From FEN-1191 sp963805965 (lineage in GTDB: Bacteria; Pseudomonadota; Gammaproteobacteria; Steroidobacterales; Steroidobacteraceae): a stretch of DNA of 64,000 nucleotides. Shown piece after piece: positions 34,369 to 43,169 of the stretch. Position 1 is the first letter of the stretch, and each line of letters begins with the position of its first letter. A program made the position numbers and the translations under genes. The notes under the pieces were generated by a model. That model did not search any database. It was given only the letters and a program-made list of their open reading frames with translations, and had not been told where the DNA came from. The stretch is taken from the NCBI GenBank assembly GCA_963805965.1, contig CAWDVQ010000010.1:682001-746000 (forward strand), in the 5' to 3' direction.

Positions 34369-34971
34369 TCAGCGGCCGTAGTGCGCCACGAACACCGCCT
34401 TGCCCAGCAGGTGGTCCTGGACCACCGAGGTCACCATGGCGCCACTGGATTCGGGGCCGACCGGTAGTTTGGCGACATTCACCGCGTATACCGTGAACAC
34501 ATAGCGATGCGGCGCATCGCCTTTTGCGGGGCACGGGCCGTGATAGGCATCGGTGCCAAGATCGGTGCGTCCCTGCCGGGCCTCCGCCGGCAGCACTGGG
34601 CTGTGCTCGATCCCCGCTCCCTTGGGCAGCCGGTCGACATTCTTCGGCAGGTCATACACCACCCAGTGCCACCATCCCGACGGGGTGCTGCGCTCGTCGC
34701 GATCGAACAGCGTCACAACGAAGCTCTGCATGCCGGCCGGGGCGCCCCTCCACTCGAGTTCAGGCGACTGATTGCCACCGCTGCAGCCAAAGGCCTGGGC
34801 GGTGTAGATTTCGGGCACGCTGACGACGAGCCGCGCGTCCGGGCTGGTGAGTACGAAATGCAACGGCGGCGCCCCCAGCGCCACGGGCGCGCCGACTGCG
34901 CACAGCAGCATCCCGAGCGCGACTGCACGTAATCGCAGGCTCAATGTGCCGATCACCAAGTCAGCCAACAT
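34369..34971 (-). CDS. Secreted YbhB/YbcL-family (PEBP-like) protein
   Basis: The 200-residue protein has a signal peptide (to about residue 33) and a phosphatidylethanolamine-binding-protein fold: CSGGNQSPELEWRGAPAGMQSFVVTLFDRD, the HWVVYDLP strand, and DAYHGPCPAKGDAPHRYVFTVYAV. The conserved Asp/His pocket residues of bacterial YbhB/YbcL proteins are present (D in FDRD, H in WWHWVVYD, H in AYHGPCP). GGGAG precedes the ATG. The bacterial function is unclear, although related proteins act as protease or kinase inhibitors in eukaryotes. Confidence 0.88.
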   Translation of the reverse strand: MLADLVIGTLSLRLRAVALGMLLCAVGAPVALGAPPLHFVLTSPDARLVVSVPEIYTAQAFGCSGGNQSPELEWRGAPAGMQSFVVTLFDRDERSTPSGWWHWVVYDLPKNVDRLPKGAGIEHSPVLPAEARQGRTDLGTDAYHGPCPAKGDAPHRYVFTVYAVNVAKLPVGPESSGAMVTSVVQDHLLGKAVFVAHYGR

Positions 34972-35202
34972 GTAACTCCCTGTGCGTCCAAAGAGCGTTC
35001 AGGCGCGCTCCCAATTTAGCGAAAAACATCCGAATTACGAGCACAAAAAGTTCAGCCGTTCGCCGCTCGAACTCCGAAACGACCTGCGCCGCCGGCACCA
35101 TTGACCCGCGCCATGCGCAGGCTCAACATCCTCGTCGCAGGCGGCCCAAGGCCGTCTCCTGCGCGGCGACCATCGATATATCCGAAATTCAGGTGAGCAG
35201 TC

Positions 35203-36639
35203 ATGAGCGCAAATCCCAAACCCTTGCAGAGACCGGCCCCCGAGTATCCGCTGCTGATCAACGGCCGATTGGTCGCGGGGGCAATGATCCTGGATGTGAT
35301 CAATCCAGCCACCGGAAGATTGCTTGCCCAGTGCGCCCGCGCCGACAAGGCGCAACTCGACGCCGCTGTCGCGGCGGCAAAACTCGCGTTCCCGGCCTGG
35401 TCCGCCACGCCGATCGAGACCCGGCGGCAGGTGCTGCTGAAGATCGCAGATGCGCTGCAGGCACGTGGCGCCGAGTTCGCCCGGCTGTTGACCCAGGAGC
35501 AGGGCAAACCGCTGCCCGCTGCGATGCACGAAGTCGGTGGCGCGGTCGCCATGATCCGCGCCTTTGCCGCCATGGACTTGCCGCAGAAAATCCTGCGGGA
35601 AAACGACGCCGAGCGCATCGTGCAGCAGCGAGCGCCGCTCGGGGTGGTCGCCGCGATTACCCCGTGGAACTTTCCGCTGGTGCTGCTCATGATCAAAGTC
35701 GCTCCGGCGCTTCTGGCCGGCAATACCGTGGTTGCGAAGCCGGCGCCCACCACTCCGCTCACGACACTTCTATTTGGCGAGCTTTGCGCTCCGTTGCTGC
35801 CGCCCGGAGTGCTCAACGTCATCGTCGATCAGAATGATCTGGGCGGGATCCTAACGCAGCACCCGGACGTGGCGAAGGTGGCGTTCACCGGATCCACCGC
35901 TACTGGGCGCAAGGTGATGGCCAGCGTCGCCGGGACGATCAAGCGGCTGACACTGGAACTAGGCGGCAATGACGCGGCCATTGTGCTGGACGACGTCGAC
36001 GTCAAGGATGTCGCCGCCAAGGTGTTTCAGGGCGCCATGCTCAACTCGGGCCAGGTATGCCTGGCTATCAAGCGCCTCTATGTGCCCGATGCAATGTATG
36101 AGGCGATGTGCGATGAACTGGCACGGCTGGCCGATGCCACCGTGGTTGGGGATGGACTCGACGCTGCGACGCAGATGGGTCCACTGCAGAACAAAACCCA
36201 GTTCGAGAAGGTGAAGGAGTTTCTGCTGGACGGGCGCACCCGTGGCAAGGTGATTGCCGGTGGAACGGCGCTCGATCGAGACGGCTATTTCATCGCGCCC
36301 ACCATCGTGCGCGACATACCCGATGATGCGCGGCTGGTGCGCGAGGAGCAGTTCGGGCCAGTGTTGCCGGTGCTCAGGTACTCGAGCCTGGATGATGCGA
36401 TTGCGCGCGCCAACGGAACTGAATATGGGCTGGGCGGCACCGTGTGGGGCGCCGATTCAAAACGCGCCTACGAGGTGGCGCAGCGTATGACGGCCGGCAC
36501 CATATGGATCAACAAACATCTGGAACTGCCGCCGGATATTCCGTTCGGCGGCGCGAAGCAATCCGGCTTCGGCACCGAGATGGGACAGGACGGATTGGAG
36601 GAATTCACTCAGTCCCGCATCATCAATATGGCGAAGTGA
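35203..36639 (+). CDS. NAD(P)-dependent aldehyde dehydrogenase
   Basis: The 478-residue enzyme oxidises an aldehyde to its acid. Visible ALDH marks are PWNFPLVLLMIKVAPALLAGN, FTGSTATGRKVM (cofactor loop), the general-base E252 in LELGGNDAA, catalytic C286 in NSGQVCLAIKR, and the C-terminal PFGGAKQSGFGTEMG. The N-terminus is long and polar, with YPLLINGRLVAG. It is in the broad class of succinate-semialdehyde and lactaldehyde dehydrogenases. The Ala-Ile-Lys after the catalytic Cys is unusual and may mark an uncharacterised substrate group. It is transcribed alone, with a hairpin after it. Confidence 0.9.
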   Translation: MSANPKPLQRPAPEYPLLINGRLVAGAMILDVINPATGRLLAQCARADKAQLDAAVAAAKLAFPAWSATPIETRRQVLLKIADALQARGAEFARLLTQEQGKPLPAAMHEVGGAVAMIRAFAAMDLPQKILRENDAERIVQQRAPLGVVAAITPWNFPLVLLMIKVAPALLAGNTVVAKPAPTTPLTTLLFGELCAPLLPPGVLNVIVDQNDLGGILTQHPDVAKVAFTGSTATGRKVMASVAGTIKRLTLELGGNDAAIVLDDVDVKDVAAKVFQGAMLNSGQVCLAIKRLYVPDAMYEAMCDELARLADATVVGDGLDAATQMGPLQNKTQFEKVKEFLLDGRTRGKVIAGGTALDRDGYFIAPTIVRDIPDDARLVREEQFGPVLPVLRYSSLDDAIARANGTEYGLGGTVWGADSKRAYEVAQRMTAGTIWINKHLELPPDIPFGGAKQSGFGTEMGQDGLEEFTQSRIINMAK

Positions 36640-36649
36640 ATGGGGGATT

Positions 36650-36667
36650 CCCCGGATTTCTCCGGGG
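36650..36667. terminator. Hairpin shared by aldehyde dehydrogenase and ssrA 3' ends
   Basis: CCCCGGA and TCCGGGG pair around TTTC between two convergent transcripts, 11 bases after the dehydrogenase stop and 12 bases after the tmRNA 3' end. It has no long T-run on either strand. Confidence 0.45.
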
Positions 36668-36679
36668 ATTACCCACATT

Positions 36680-37033
36680 TGGTGGAGGCGGCGGGAATCG
36701 AACCCGCGTCCGCAAGCCCTAGACTTCAGGATCTACGCGCGTAGCCCATTCTTTGTTTCTCATCCGTCGCTACCCGAAGGGCAGGGAAGACGCCGGACCA
36801 GCCACGGTATCTCTTAACGGAACTACCCCGTCGCACGGTAGCCCGCGATCCTATGAGCGCGTCCCCTGATACAGTCGCATAGGCACGAGCTGGTCAGAGG
36901 TCAGCTGCGTTTAGGCAGCTAGAGCGTAGTTGTCGTCGTTGGCAACTAGAGTTTGCAGCAGTGTTTAACGAGGGCCACTGCACCTCGGCACGCCCCTGAA
37001 GGTTCGCAACCCACGTCGAAACCGGTCGCCCCC
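36680..37033 (-). ncRNA. ssrA: Transfer-messenger RNA (tmRNA), tag ANDDNYALAA
   Basis: On the reverse strand the RNA begins GGGGGCGACCGGTTTCGACG and ends CGCCGCCTCC plus an encoded ACCA. The first seven bases pair with CGCCTCC to form the tRNA-like acceptor stem, and the T-arm GGTTCGATTCC is intact. The resume reading frame is read from GCC at 36943 down to 36914, coding for ANDDNYALAA, with TAA at 36911-36913. The -ALAA end is the usual ClpXP degradation signal. TATACT (37048-37053, reverse strand) is a likely -10 box. It rescues stalled ribosomes together with SmpB, encoded 1.2 kb away. Confidence 0.97.
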
Positions 37034-37161
37034 TTCGGAACCCGCTGAGTATACCACCCTGCAACTCACGACCCCGACGCAGCCCGCAAAATGGGATTTG
37101 CGACCAGTTTCGTATAATTTCCAGGGCCGCACACCCGACCTGATAAACAAAAGGATTCTCG

Positions 37162-38187
37162 ATGTACCTTGCCGCCGCCGATCGCTATCAACGCATGTCT
37201 TATGCCCGCTGCGGCCGCAGCGGTCTGAAGCTGCCGCGCATCTCGCTTGGGCTGTGGCAGAACTTCGGCGGCACAACGCCGTACGAGAATGCGCGCGACA
37301 TGGTGCTAAAGTCGTTCGACGCCGGCATTACGCATTTCGATCTGGCGAACAATTACGGCCCGCCGTACGGCTCGGCAGAGGAAAACTTCGGACGCATCCT
37401 CGCCGCCGACCTGGCCGGGCATCGCGACGAGCTGATCGTGTCTACCAAGGCGGGCTATGACATGTGGCCGGGTCCCTATGGGGAATGGGGTTCGCGCAAG
37501 TATCTGCTCGCAAGCCTGGACCAGAGCCTGAAGCGCATGGATCTGGAGTACGTGGACATCTTTTATTCGCACCGCTACGACCCGGAGACGCCGCTCGAGG
37601 AAACCATGGCGGCGCTGGAGACTGCGGTGCGCAGTGGCCGGGCGCTGTACGTGGGTATTTCGTCCTACGGACCGAACACGACGCGCGAGGCAGCGGCCCG
37701 GCTGCGCGAACTCGGCACCCCATGCCTGATACATCAACCTTCCTATTCGATGCTCAATCGTTGGGTGGAGCAGGGTTTGCTGGAACTGCTCGAGCACGAA
37801 GGCATCGGCTGCATCGCATTCTCGCCACTGGCGCAGGGGCTGCTCACCACCAAATATCTGAATGGCATTCCGACCAGTTCCCGGGCCAGCCGCGACGGAT
37901 CGTTCCGCAAAGCCATGCTCAGCGAACGCAATCTCGATCAGGTGCGCGCGCTCAACGAGATCGCGCGCCAGCGCGGCCAGACGCTGGCCCAGATGGCGCT
38001 GGCGTGGGTGCTCAGGCAGCCGGCGATCACCAGTGCCCTGATCGGCGCCAGCGGCTGGCCCCAGATCAAGGAGTGCCTGGGCGCGCTGGATAACCTTAAA
38101 TTCAGCGCCGCCGAGCTGCAGCGCATCGACCAGCACGCGGTCGACGGGGAGCTCAATATCTGGGCCGCATCCAGCCAATCGGGCTGA
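37162..38187 (+). CDS. Aldo/keto reductase, YghZ (L-glyceraldehyde 3-phosphate reductase) type
   Basis: The 341-residue protein begins RMSYARCGRSGLKLPRISLGLWQNFG and has the tetrad parts FDLANNYGPPYGSAEENFGRIL (Asp, Tyr), VSTKAGYDMWPGPYGEWGSRKYL (Lys) and DIFYSHRYDP (His). The GYDMWPGPYG-GSRKYLLASLDQSLKRM stretch is characteristic of YghZ/Gpr, which reduces L-glyceraldehyde 3-phosphate and methylglyoxal. AAAGGA precedes the ATG. It is divergent from ssrA and may detoxify reactive aldehydes. Substrate assignment follows from family resemblance only. Confidence 0.9.
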   Translation: MYLAAADRYQRMSYARCGRSGLKLPRISLGLWQNFGGTTPYENARDMVLKSFDAGITHFDLANNYGPPYGSAEENFGRILAADLAGHRDELIVSTKAGYDMWPGPYGEWGSRKYLLASLDQSLKRMDLEYVDIFYSHRYDPETPLEETMAALETAVRSGRALYVGISSYGPNTTREAAARLRELGTPCLIHQPSYSMLNRWVEQGLLELLEHEGIGCIAFSPLAQGLLTTKYLNGIPTSSRASRDGSFRKAMLSERNLDQVRALNEIARQRGQTLAQMALAWVLRQPAITSALIGASGWPQIKECLGALDNLKFSAAELQRIDQHAVDGELNIWAASSQSG

Positions 38188-38203
38188 ACGCTAGCCCTGC
38201 GAC

Positions 38204-38671
38204 TTAACCGCGCCGCATCAGCCGTGCGCGATCGCGTACCCAGTCGCGCTCCTTCTCGGTGGCGCGTTTGTCGTGCTGTTTCTTGCCCTTGGCGAGCCCG
38301 ATCTGGAGCTTGGCGCGGCCATTCTTCCAGTACAGCTCCAGCGGCACGATGGTATAGCCCTTGCGCTCGGTAGCCCCGATCAGGCGATCGAGCTCATTTC
38401 GATGCAATAGCAGTTTGCGCGTCCTGACCGGGTCGGCAAGCTTGTGCGTGGAAGCGGTGCGCAGCGGCGACAGGTGCGCGCCGATCAGGAACGCTTCCGC
38501 GCCACGTATGTAGACATACGCCTCCGCGAGCTGCGCCTTGCCGGCGCGCATCGACTTGACCTCCCAGCCCTCCAGCGCAAGCCCGGCCTCGATCCGCTCC
38601 TCGATAAAGTAGTCGTAGCGCGCGCGCCGATTCTCGGCGATGACGCGCTCGGTGATTTCCGCCTTGGGCAT
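38204..38671 (-). CDS. smpB: SsrA-binding protein SmpB
   Basis: SmpB binds the tRNA-like part of tmRNA and takes it to stalled ribosomes. The 155-residue protein has ENRRARYDYFIEERIEAGLALEGWEVKSMRAGK, the EAFLIGAHLSPL strand, and the basic C-terminal tail GKKQHDKRATEKERDW that fills the mRNA channel. All are standard. It is divergent from ratA, a very common order in gammaproteobacteria. Confidence 0.97.
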   Translation of the reverse strand: MPKAEITERVIAENRRARYDYFIEERIEAGLALEGWEVKSMRAGKAQLAEAYVYIRGAEAFLIGAHLSPLRTASTHKLADPVRTRKLLLHRNELDRLIGATERKGYTIVPLELYWKNGRAKLQIGLAKGKKQHDKRATEKERDWVRDRARLMRRG

Positions 38672-38725
38672 GCGCGCATTGTACTTAAGCTTGAGTCACA
38701 TACCCGCCTAAGCGACACTTGATCG

Positions 38726-39160
38726 ATGCGAGACGTGACGCGATCGGCGCTGGTGGCGCGCCAGCCGGCCCTGCTGTACCGGCTGGTCGAGGAGGTCGAG
38801 CGCTACCCGGAGTTCGTCCCCGGCTGTACCGACGCGCAGGTGCTGGAGCGCGGTGACAATCAGATGATCGCGCGCCTGGTGGTGCGCCGCGGCCTGTTGC
38901 GCACTGAGTTCACCACGCGCAATGTCCTCGATCCGGGCCACAGCGTGCATATGCATCTGGTGCAGGGGCCGTTTCGGGTGCTCGAGGGCCACTGGAGCTT
39001 CACGCCGGTAGCGAGCAACGGCTGCCGCATAGAGTTCGCGCTGCGATTCGAATTCTCAAACGCGCTGAAGTCGGCGCTGTTCGAGCCGTTGTTTGAAGAA
39101 ACCGCCGGCTCGCTGGTGCGGGCATTCGCCGCCCGTGCACAGCAGCTTCCGGCTGATTGA
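38726..39160 (+). CDS. ratA: RatA-type START-domain protein (ribosome association toxin / CoQ-binding family)
   Basis: The 144-residue protein belongs to the polyketide-cyclase/START group that includes E. coli RatA and mitochondrial Coq10. It has VARQPALLYRLVEEVERYPEFVPGCTDAQVLERG and FEFSNALKSALFEPLFEETAGSLVRAFAARA. RatA was reported to block 70S formation in E. coli, while the Coq10 link suggests ubiquinone handling, so the cellular role is unsettled. RnfH (RatB) follows 13 bases later, and the smpB-ratA-rnfH-bamE order is classical. Confidence 0.93.
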   Translation: MRDVTRSALVARQPALLYRLVEEVERYPEFVPGCTDAQVLERGDNQMIARLVVRRGLLRTEFTTRNVLDPGHSVHMHLVQGPFRVLEGHWSFTPVASNGCRIEFALRFEFSNALKSALFEPLFEETAGSLVRAFAARAQQLPAD

Positions 39161-39173
39161 GATTGGGACGCCC

Positions 39174-39485
39174 ATGACCAAGCGCTGCAGCGTGGCGTGC
39201 GATACGCCGGCCGGAATCCTGCTGTGTGAGCTCGATCTGCCGGATGACGCCACCATCGCAGTGGCGTTGGGAGCTGCGAGGCGCGTGTTGGGTGACAGCG
39301 CGGCCGACTGGGAGCATGCGGCCGCCGGTATATATGGCCGGGTGTATTCCCGCACGCATATTCCGCGGCATGGCGATCGCATTGAACTCTACCGCCCGCT
39401 CAAGCTTGATCCGCGGGCCAAGCGCCGGGCGCGGGCGGCACAGGTCCAGCGCACGCCGGCGCGCGGCGGGCCGAATCGGACTTAG
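39174..39485 (+). CDS. rnfH: RnfH/RatB-family ubiquitin-like protein
   Basis: The 103-residue protein from ATG 39174 shows the family pattern CDTPAGILLCELDLPDDATIAVALGAA near the start and YGRVYSRTHIPRHGDRIELYRPLKLDPRAKRRARA at the end. It has a beta-grasp fold of unknown function. An upstream in-frame ATG at 39093 lies inside ratA and is not used. Its stop overlaps the stop of convergent bamE by 4 bases. Confidence 0.92.
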   Translation: MTKRCSVACDTPAGILLCELDLPDDATIAVALGAARRVLGDSAADWEHAAAGIYGRVYSRTHIPRHGDRIELYRPLKLDPRAKRRARAAQVQRTPARGGPNRT

Positions 39486-39847
39486 TGGCGCGCGTTGTGC
39501 GGCTCGGGTGCCGCAACGTCCTTGGAGCTGAAGGTGGAGGGCGGCGCGCTCTTGACGTCGCTGTCCACGCGCGCCACCAGGTTATTCTCAAAATAGATCG
39601 CCACGTGGCTGCGAAACGGAGTCTGCAGGCGGCGCGTCTTGAGGTAGTAGTCGTAGTCCCAGCGCGCGTCATCAAATGTGCCGGGCACCATCGGCGTGCC
39701 CAGCAGGTAGTGCACCTGGCTGTGCGTCATGCCGACCTTGACCTGCGCAATCGCGGCCGGATCCAGGTAATTGCCCTGCTGGATCGGCATGCGATAAACG
39801 CAACCGCCCAAGGCCCAGATGGCGGCAAATAGTGTGATAATTCTCAT
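39482..39847 (-). CDS. bamE: Outer-membrane protein assembly factor BamE (SmpA/OmlA lipoprotein)
   Basis: From ATG 39847 the 121-residue product has a lipoprotein signal with lipobox ALGGC (C16 lipidated after cleavage). The BamE core follows: QQGNYLDPAAIAQVKVGMTHSQVHYLLGTP and RWDYDYYLKTRR. It is part of the BAM complex that folds barrels such as the porin at 28276. Longer frames up to 40411 overlap fur and are rejected. It is divergent from fur with 51 bp between starts. Confidence 0.95.
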   Translation of the reverse strand: MRIITLFAAIWALGGCVYRMPIQQGNYLDPAAIAQVKVGMTHSQVHYLLGTPMVPGTFDDARWDYDYYLKTRRLQTPFRSHVAIYFENNLVARVDSDVKSAPPSTFSSKDVAAPEPHNARH

Positions 39848-39898
39848 CAGCCCATCATACCGTATCGGCCGCCTGGCAGCCGGACATCGAGGTGCATC

Positions 39899-40345
39899 GT
39901 GGAAGGCAAAGATCTGCGCAAGGCCGGGCTCAAGGTCACGCTGCCGCGGCTCAAGATACTCGAGATTCTCGAGCACAGCACGACGCGGCACATGTCGGCC
40001 GAAGAGATCTACAAGAAACTGCTCGACTCCAGCGAGGACATCGGCCTGGCGACCGTCTACCGCGTGCTCACCCAGTTCGAAGGTGCCGGCCTGGTGACCC
40101 GGCATCATTTTGAGGATGGCATGGCGGTGTTCGAGATCAATCACGGTACCCACCACGACCACATCGTGTGTATGGACTGCGGCACGGTGGAAGAGTTCGT
40201 CGATCCGGAAATCGAGACCCGGCAGAACGCCATTGCCAAGCGGCTGGGTTACCTGATTGAGGAACACTCGCTGGTGCTGTACGGGCGCTGCCAGCGGCCC
40301 GACTGCCCAGCGCGCAAGCTGGGTCGCGTCAAACGCGTCATTTGA
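39899..40345 (+). CDS. fur: Ferric uptake regulator Fur
   Basis: Fur represses iron-uptake genes when Fe(II) is bound. The 148 residues start at GTG and include the winged helix (RHMSAEEIYKKLLDSSEDIGLATVYRVLTQFEGAGLV split by the turn), the His-rich metal site GTHHDHIVC, the CxxC pair C91/C94, EIETRQNAIAKRLGY, and a second Cys pair in CQRPDCPA. Length and spacing match enterobacterial and pseudomonad Fur. It is divergent from bamE, as in most gammaproteobacteria. Its last 8 bases overlap the 3' end of recN. Confidence 0.96.
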   Translation: MEGKDLRKAGLKVTLPRLKILEILEHSTTRHMSAEEIYKKLLDSSEDIGLATVYRVLTQFEGAGLVTRHHFEDGMAVFEINHGTHHDHIVCMDCGTVEEFVDPEIETRQNAIAKRLGYLIEEHSLVLYGRCQRPDCPARKLGRVKRVI

Positions 40346-42116
40346 CCGGCGGCGCCGGGCGCGGGCGCGCGGCACGCCGGCCAGTGCTGCCGGCGCTGGC
40401 GGTGCTGTCACCGGGCTGATTGCGGCTGGCCGCGGCGGCCGCCGCGGTGGCGACCGCGACCAGCATCTCGTTGGCGTGGGCGCGGGCGCGCGGAGTGATC
40501 TCCACCCCGCCGAGCATGCGTGCGAGTTCGTCCACGCGCTCCTCAGGACTCAAGCGGGCGACGCTGGTGCGTGTGCCGCGACCGTCGCTGATCTTGGCTA
40601 CCCGCAGATGCTGGTGTCCCTGAGCCGCGACCTGAGGCAGGTGGGTCACGCACAGTACCTGCGCGTGCTCGCCGAGCTGTCGCAGCTCGCGGCCGACGAT
40701 CTCGGCCACCGCACCGCCGATGCCATTGTCGACCTCGTCAAATACCATGCAGGAGGCGGCGCTGCCGGCGCAGGACACCTGCACCGCCAGCGACAGTCGT
40801 GCCAGCTCGCCGCCGGATGCCACCTTGGAGATCGCGCGCGGCGGCTGGCCCGGATTGGTGCTGACACGAAATTCGACCCGATCGTAGCCGTGTGGCGCAG
40901 GTTCGGCCGATTCTGCAGCCGTCACGTCGATCAGGAATCGGCCGCCGCCCATGCCGAGTTCCTGCATGCGCGCGGAGATCTCCTTCGCCAATGCGCGGGC
41001 GGCGCTAGAGCGCCGGCCCGACAGCTGGCCCGCGAGTTCCTGGAAATTTGCCGTCGCAGTCGCCAGCTGCAACCGCACCGCGCCGACGTCGGCGGCCGCA
41101 GTCTCAAGGCCTGCAAGCTGTGCGCTCAGTTCCGACTGCCGCTCCGGCAGCGCCTCCGGGTTCACCCGATGCTTGCGCGCCAGTTCTTCGACTGCCGCCA
41201 GCCGGCGCTCGATAGCGTCGGCGCGTTGCGGGTCCAGCTCCAGCGCGTCGAGATACTGCAGCAATGAGTGGCCAGCATCCTTGACGCGCAGCGCCGCCTC
41301 CTCCAGCAGCACGCTGAGCGGAGCGAGCTGCGTATCCACGGTGCCGGCCTGGCGCAGCACGGCGATCGATCTGGCGATCAGTGCGTGTGCGGTCGCACCT
41401 TCTGCTTCGTACAGCCACTCGAGCGCGCCACGGGCAGCCTCGATCAGTCTGCCGCGATTGGCGAGGCGCGCGTGCTCCTCCCTCAATTGTGCGATCTCAC
41501 CCGCTTTGAGCTGCAGCGCTTCGATCTCGTGCAGCTGGTAGCGCAGCAGATCCAGCCGCGAGCCGCGCTCACTGGCGGCGCTGTCGAGCTCGATGCTTCG
41601 GTTCAGCAGCGCCAGCCACACGCTGTGCGCGGTGCGCACCTGCCCCGCCAGCGATTCGAGCCGGCCATAGGTGTCCACCAGACCGCGCTGCGTCGCCGGG
41701 CGCACCAGCGACTGGAATTCGTGCTGGCCATGGATCTCAAACAGCAGCCCGGTGACGCCCGCCAGCACCTGTACCGGCACCGCCTGGCCATTGAGCCAGG
41801 CGCGACTGCGCCCATCGCTGCCGACCACCCGGCGCAGCAACAGCTCGCCGCCGCTATCGATCGACTGCTCGCCCAGAATGTGGCGCAGCTCCCCCGCCGT
41901 GGCGGTGATATCGACCGTGGCGGTGATGTCTGCACGCTCGGCGCCGGCTCGCACCACATCGGCACCGGCTCGGCTGCCGCACAGCAGCTCCAGCGCATCG
42001 ACGATGATCGACTTGCCGGCGCCGGTTTCGCCGGTCAGTACCGTCAGCCCGGGGCTGAAGTCCAGCTCGACCGCATCGATGATGGCGAAGTCGCGGATTT
42101 GCAGGTGGCGCAGCAC
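40338..42116 (-). CDS. recN: DNA repair protein RecN
   Basis: RecN is an SMC-like ATPase acting in double-strand-break repair. From GTG 42116 the protein has 592 residues and starts VLRHLQIRDFAIIDAVELDF. It has Walker A GETGAGKSI, long coiled-coil arms rich in Ala, Leu, Glu and Arg (about 150-460), ABC signature SGGELARLSLA, Walker B MVFDEVDNGIGG, and CVTHLPQVAAQ. A longer frame to 42278 overlaps nadK and is not used. nadK lies 4 bases upstream, so both are co-transcribed. SOS control by a LexA box was not seen in the immediate upstream region. Confidence 0.95.
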   Translation of the reverse strand: MLRHLQIRDFAIIDAVELDFSPGLTVLTGETGAGKSIIVDALELLCGSRAGADVVRAGAERADITATVDITATAGELRHILGEQSIDSGGELLLRRVVGSDGRSRAWLNGQAVPVQVLAGVTGLLFEIHGQHEFQSLVRPATQRGLVDTYGRLESLAGQVRTAHSVWLALLNRSIELDSAASERGSRLDLLRYQLHEIEALQLKAGEIAQLREEHARLANRGRLIEAARGALEWLYEAEGATAHALIARSIAVLRQAGTVDTQLAPLSVLLEEAALRVKDAGHSLLQYLDALELDPQRADAIERRLAAVEELARKHRVNPEALPERQSELSAQLAGLETAAADVGAVRLQLATATANFQELAGQLSGRRSSAARALAKEISARMQELGMGGGRFLIDVTAAESAEPAPHGYDRVEFRVSTNPGQPPRAISKVASGGELARLSLAVQVSCAGSAASCMVFDEVDNGIGGAVAEIVGRELRQLGEHAQVLCVTHLPQVAAQGHQHLRVAKISDGRGTRTSVARLSPEERVDELARMLGGVEITPRARAHANEMLVAVATAAAAAASRNQPGDSTASAGSTGRRAARPRPAPPVK

Positions 42117-42120
42117 GGTG

Positions 42121-43014
42121 TCAGCGCTCGTGGGCCAGCCCGCCGAGGCCCCAGTGAAGTTTCGAGCGCAACAAGCGGAAGTAATCGTAGCCGGGAGGGT
42201 GCAGTAGCGTGATGGCGCGACCGGCAGGCACGATCTCGAGCCGGCCGCCCGTCTTGAGCTCGCCGAGCATGCCGGCATCGCAGGTCACCTGGGCGCCGGC
42301 CTGGCTCTGTCCGCTCAAGCGAATGTCGATGCGCGAATCCCCCGGCACCACGATCGGCCGGTCGGACAGCGTGTGCGGACAGATCGGGGCCACGACCAGT
42401 ACGTTGAGCCGCGGATCGACGATCGGGCCGCCGCAGGAGAGTGCGTAGGCGGTCGAGCCGGTGGCGGTGGCGACGACCATGCCGTCACCGCCGTGGGAAT
42501 TGACATAGCGGCCGTCGATGTGGGTCTCGAAATCCAGCATGCGGCCGGACTCGAGTCGATTGAACACCACATCGTTGAGCGCGAAACCGCGCACTTCGGC
42601 GCCCGCCGGGGAGATCAGTCGCGCCTGCAACAGCGCGCGCCGGTCGGCCTCGCAGTCGCCGGCGAGTACCGCCGTGAGGCAGCTCACCATGTCCTGTGGC
42701 AGCACGTCGGTCAGAAAACCGAGGCGGCCGCGATTGATACCGAGCAGCGGTATCTCATGTTCGGCCACCAGCCCTGCGGCATACAGCAGCGTGCCATCAC
42801 CGCCGATCGCGATCATCAGATCGGTGCGCTCGATCAGTTGCGGCAGCGGCGTGGGAGTGACGCCGGCCGGCAGCCTGGTTGCGCTCGCGTCCTGGGGCGC
42901 CAAGACGGTCAATTGGCGCGCCAGCAGCTCCGGCACCAGCGCCGCGGCGCATTCGGCGACCCGTGGATCCTGAAACTTGCCGACCAGTGCGCAAGTACGT
43001 ATCGGCTTTTGCAT
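42121..43014 (-). CDS. nadK: NAD kinase
   Basis: NadK phosphorylates NAD to NADP. The 297-residue product from ATG 43014 has GGDGTLL, the GFLTD strand, LNDVVFNRLESGRMLDFE and the glycine-rich ATATGSTAYALSCGGPIVDP, then PICPHTLSDRPIV. The frame extends to 43122, but the family starts near MQKPIRTCALVGK. It is divergent from hrcA and upstream of recN, the standard gammaproteobacterial order. Confidence 0.96.
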   Translation of the reverse strand: MQKPIRTCALVGKFQDPRVAECAAALVPELLARQLTVLAPQDASATRLPAGVTPTPLPQLIERTDLMIAIGGDGTLLYAAGLVAEHEIPLLGINRGRLGFLTDVLPQDMVSCLTAVLAGDCEADRRALLQARLISPAGAEVRGFALNDVVFNRLESGRMLDFETHIDGRYVNSHGGDGMVVATATGSTAYALSCGGPIVDPRLNVLVVAPICPHTLSDRPIVVPGDSRIDIRLSGQSQAGAQVTCDAGMLGELKTGGRLEIVPAGRAITLLHPPGYDYFRLLRSKLHWGLGGLAHER

Positions 43015-43169
43015 GTTTGGGTTCGGGCCTTCCAATCGCTCGCTGTTGTAGCATGGCGCGGCTGCGACGGCCAACGCGCGGCAAATCTGGCCTGATCGGG
43101 GGTGTTGGCAGGGGCATGGCACGCGCTTGACGGCGCCGGGGGCGACTGGTTAGCTCACTAGTTCAGAAG

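Noticed and set aside
43130..43169. CIRCE element before hrcA (TTAGCTCACTAG noticed)
   Set aside because: It does not match TTAGCACTC-N9-GAGTGCTAA beyond the first bases and has no opposite half-site.
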